DNA of 8,598 nt from an uncultured Bacteroidales bacterium (GTDB taxonomy: Bacteria; Bacteroidota; Bacteroidia; Bacteroidales; UBA932). Positions 7,009-8,598 of this stretch are shown piece after piece (positions within the stretch are counted from its first letter, which is position 1; each line of letters begins with the position of its first letter). The translations under genes were made by a program, and so were the position numbers. Under the pieces are notes generated by a model. The model had not been told where the DNA came from. It made no database searches and saw only the letters and a list, made by a program, of their open reading frames with translations. The stretch lies in the NCBI GenBank assembly GCA_946549475.1, contig CAMNQO010000068.1, positions 1-8,598 on the forward strand. The letters run 5' to 3'.

Positions 7009-8295
7009 ATGAAAATATTTGTCAGCGCGTATGCCTGTGAGCCCGATCTGGGCAGCGAAGTAGGCGTGGGCTGGCACTGGGTCCTGCAAATGAGCAAAAC
7101 CTTCGAACTCTGGGTGCTTACCCGCCAGAGCAACCGCCGGGCCATCGAGCAATTCCGTGCGGCCAATCCCGGATATGAGGGGATCCATTTCCTCTACTAT
7201 GACCTGCCGGACTGGGCCCGGAAATGGAAGAAGGGCCGCCGCGGCGTGCATTTGTATTACACCCTGTGGCAGACCTTTTCCAACAAACTGGTCAAGGAGA
7301 CGATGATGCGGGAACACATACAGGTTTTCCATCATCTTACCTACGGCAATGTCCTGTGGAAGGTGAGTGCATACGGACAAAAAGCCCCGTATTTTATCTG
7401 GGGACCGGTAGGCGGACTGGAGACCATTCCCCGGCATTATTCGCATTACTATTCTTTCACTTCCCGTCTGCTGGAGGCTGTCCGCAGATGTGTCGTGGCG
7501 CTCATTCCTTTCAATCTGGGATTCCGGCAGCGTTGTCGGGATGCCTCGCTCATCTTGTGCAAGACGGACATCACGCGGGCGATGGTCCCCGGGATGTATC
7601 GCAACAAGGCAGTCCTTTTCACCGATGTGGCCGTTGAAAAACAGGACGGGCGGACGGACGAACGGAATTTCCAGACGGACAAAACGACGATCGATTATCT
7701 GACGGTCGGCCGGTTGGAGGGCTGGCGGGGTTTCGATTTGGTCCTGGAGGCTTTTGCCAAGGCCCGCTTCGAGGCTTCGCTGCGCCGGGCTGCCGGACAG
7801 CCCGTCAAGGAAATGCACCTGACGGTGATGGGCAGCGGTCCCGATGCGGGCCGGCTGCACAAACTCTCGCAACAGTTGGGGCTGGGACCGGCAGAACTGA
7901 CTTTTACGGGCCGTGTCCCGATGGCTGTTTACCAGCGTTTTCTCGCCGGAAGTGACGTGGTGGTCAATGCTTCCCTCAAAGAAGGGGCCGTCACCGTATC
8001 GTTCGACACCCTTTCCCTCGGCATCCCCCTGATTTGTCTCGATACGACGGGCTATACCCGCTATTTTTCTCCGGAGTACAGCCTGCTTATTCCCCGTCAT
8101 GAAGACGGAGTGGAAGTGTCCCGCGAAAAAGTCGTACAGGCCCTTGCCGATGCGATGCTGCGCCTGACGGATGATACTCTCCGGGGGAATATGGGCCGGG
8201 CGGCCTGGCGGGCGGGGGAGCGTTTTACCTGGGAACACCATGGTAAAGAAATCACCGACATTATAATAAAATGTGTATCTTTGCAAGTTAAATAA
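7009..8295 (+). CDS. GT4-type glycosyltransferase
   Basis: 428 residues from the ATG at 7009. That start is preferred because MKIFVSAYACEPDLGSEVGVGW matches the usual beginning of this family and a purine-rich run precedes it; the ATG at 6997 would add MEER. The N-terminal domain carries SAYACEP...GSEVGVGW (6-22), probably acceptor or loop residues, and WGPVGGLETIP (131-141). The C-terminal Rossmann domain has LTVGRLEGWRGFDLVLEAF (231-249), LTVMGSGPD (271-279), LTFTGRVP (297-304) and ASLKEGAVTVSFDTLSLGIPLI (321-342). In this last block the second acidic residue of the GT4 E-x7-E signature is Asp (Glu325, Asp333). The fold is GT-B, using a nucleotide-sugar donor, most likely at the cytoplasmic face. 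Sugar and linkage cannot be read from the sequence. The last codons overlap a promoter for rmlA and encode an AT-rich tail, IIIKCVSLQVK. Confidence 0.87.
   Translation: MKIFVSAYACEPDLGSEVGVGWHWVLQMSKTFELWVLTRQSNRRAIEQFRAANPGYEGIHFLYYDLPDWARKWKKGRRGVHLYYTLWQTFSNKLVKETMMREHIQVFHHLTYGNVLWKVSAYGQKAPYFIWGPVGGLETIPRHYSHYYSFTSRLLEAVRRCVVALIPFNLGFRQRCRDASLILCKTDITRAMVPGMYRNKAVLFTDVAVEKQDGRTDERNFQTDKTTIDYLTVGRLEGWRGFDLVLEAFAKARFEASLRRAAGQPVKEMHLTVMGSGPDAGRLHKLSQQLGLGPAELTFTGRVPMAVYQRFLAGSDVVVNASLKEGAVTVSFDTLSLGIPLICLDTTGYTRYFSPEYSLLIPRHEDGVEVSREKVVQALADAMLRLTDDTLRGNMGRAAWRAGERFTWEHHGKEITDIIIKCVSLQVK
8276..8283 (+). promoter_or_regulatory. -7 promoter element for rmlA
   Basis: TATCTTTG is a perfect match to the Bacteroidota -7 consensus TAnnTTTG. 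It lies 23 bases before the rmlA ATG in the only clearly AT-rich stretch of the window (about 8260-8306). No good TTTG element sits 19-21 bases upstream (the bases there read ATCACC), so the match rests on the -7 element. It lies inside the last codons of the preceding glycosyltransferase gene. Initiation would be expected around 8287-8292, giving a leader of roughly 15-20 bases. Confidence 0.6.
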
Positions 8296-8306
8296 TCATT
8301 GAATCT

Positions 8307-8598
8307 ATGAAAGGTATTGTTCTGGCCGGAGGCAGCGGGACGCGTCTGTATCCCATCACCAAGGGCGTCAGCAAGCAGTTGATTCCCATCTATGACAAGC
8401 CGATGGTGTATTATCCCATTTCCGTCCTGATGCTGGCGGGAATCCGTGAGATCCTGATTATCAGCACGCCCTACGACCTGCCCGGTTTCCGGCGTCTGCT
8501 CGGTGACGGCAGCGACTATGGCGTCCGTTTCGAGTATGCCGAGCAGCCCTCTCCCGACGGTCTGGCCCAGGCCTTTATCATCGGGGACGAGTTTATCG
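8307..8598 (+). CDS. rmlA: Glucose-1-phosphate thymidylyltransferase RmlA/RfbA (3' partial)
   Basis: The first 97 residues are visible and the gene runs off the window end; the full family length is about 290. It catalyses dTTP plus glucose-1-phosphate to dTDP-glucose and pyrophosphate, the first step of dTDP-L-rhamnose and related dTDP-deoxysugar synthesis, in the cytoplasm. The nucleotide-binding signature LAGGSGTRLYPIT (6-18) is followed by SKQLIPIYDKPMVYYP (22-37), TPYDLPGF (54-61), LLGDGSDYG (64-72) and the dTDP-binding block EQPSPDGLAQAFIIGDEF (79-96), all characteristic of RmlA. It starts at an ATG 11 bases after the glycosyltransferase stop, with its own promoter element overlapping that gene. 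rmlC, rmlB and rmlD are likely just downstream but are not visible. A dTDP-sugar end product other than rhamnose remains possible. Confidence 0.97.
   Translation, partial: MKGIVLAGGSGTRLYPITKGVSKQLIPIYDKPMVYYPISVLMLAGIREILIISTPYDLPGFRRLLGDGSDYGVRFEYAEQPSPDGLAQAFIIGDEFI

Noticed and set aside
6952..8286. Long - strand open frame opposite the second glycosyltransferase
   Set aside because: It is a shadow of the + strand gene: no domain is recognisable, while the + strand frame has clear GT-B motifs.

Overview
The window looks like part of a Bacteroidota chromosome (Bacteroidales-like). The evidence is a large outer-membrane protein of the Bacteroidota 'putative porin' family, a perfect Bacteroidota-type -7 promoter element (TATCTTTG) before the last gene, and weak Shine-Dalgarno sequences. 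The coding DNA is GC-rich, which would fit a high-GC Bacteroidales lineage such as Alistipes/Rikenellaceae. That placement is an inference from composition only. Every gene I can support is on the + strand, and the window is almost completely coding.

Layout. (1) At 1-820 is the 3' part of dprA, the DNA-processing protein that loads RecA on incoming single-stranded DNA; its start lies outside the window. (2) A 63-base gap (821-883) holds a strong inverted repeat, a pair of short direct repeats and a weak promoter candidate. (3) At 884-3412 is a putative porin with a signal peptide and a long Asp-Ser-rich N-terminal region. (4) Next come four tightly coupled genes: a nucleotidyltransferase-like/thymidylate-kinase-like fusion (3409-4734), an aminoglycoside/choline-kinase-type phosphotransferase (4734-5774), a DUF1972 glycosyltransferase (5771-6997) and a GT4-type glycosyltransferase (7009-8295). 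(5) At 8307 begins rmlA/rfbA, glucose-1-phosphate thymidylyltransferase, cut off by the window end.

How they fit together. From 884 to 6997 consecutive genes overlap by 1 or 4 bases (ATGA, TAATG, ATGA), and the fourth junction is a TGATG overlap or an 11-base gap. They are therefore probably one translationally coupled operon. Two glycosyltransferases followed by the first gene of dTDP-L-rhamnose synthesis point to assembly of a surface glycan (capsule, O-antigen or exopolysaccharide) containing a deoxyhexose such as rhamnose. The two kinase-like proteins are not nucleotide-metabolism or drug-resistance genes in this setting. The most interesting hypothesis in the window is that they form a pair that phosphorylates, or otherwise modifies, a sugar, lipid carrier or glycan end. 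rmlA has its own promoter, placed in the last codons of the preceding glycosyltransferase, so it can be expressed apart from the operon.

No tRNA, rRNA, CRISPR array, insertion sequence or phage gene was seen. No stretch longer than 300 bases lacks a gene.
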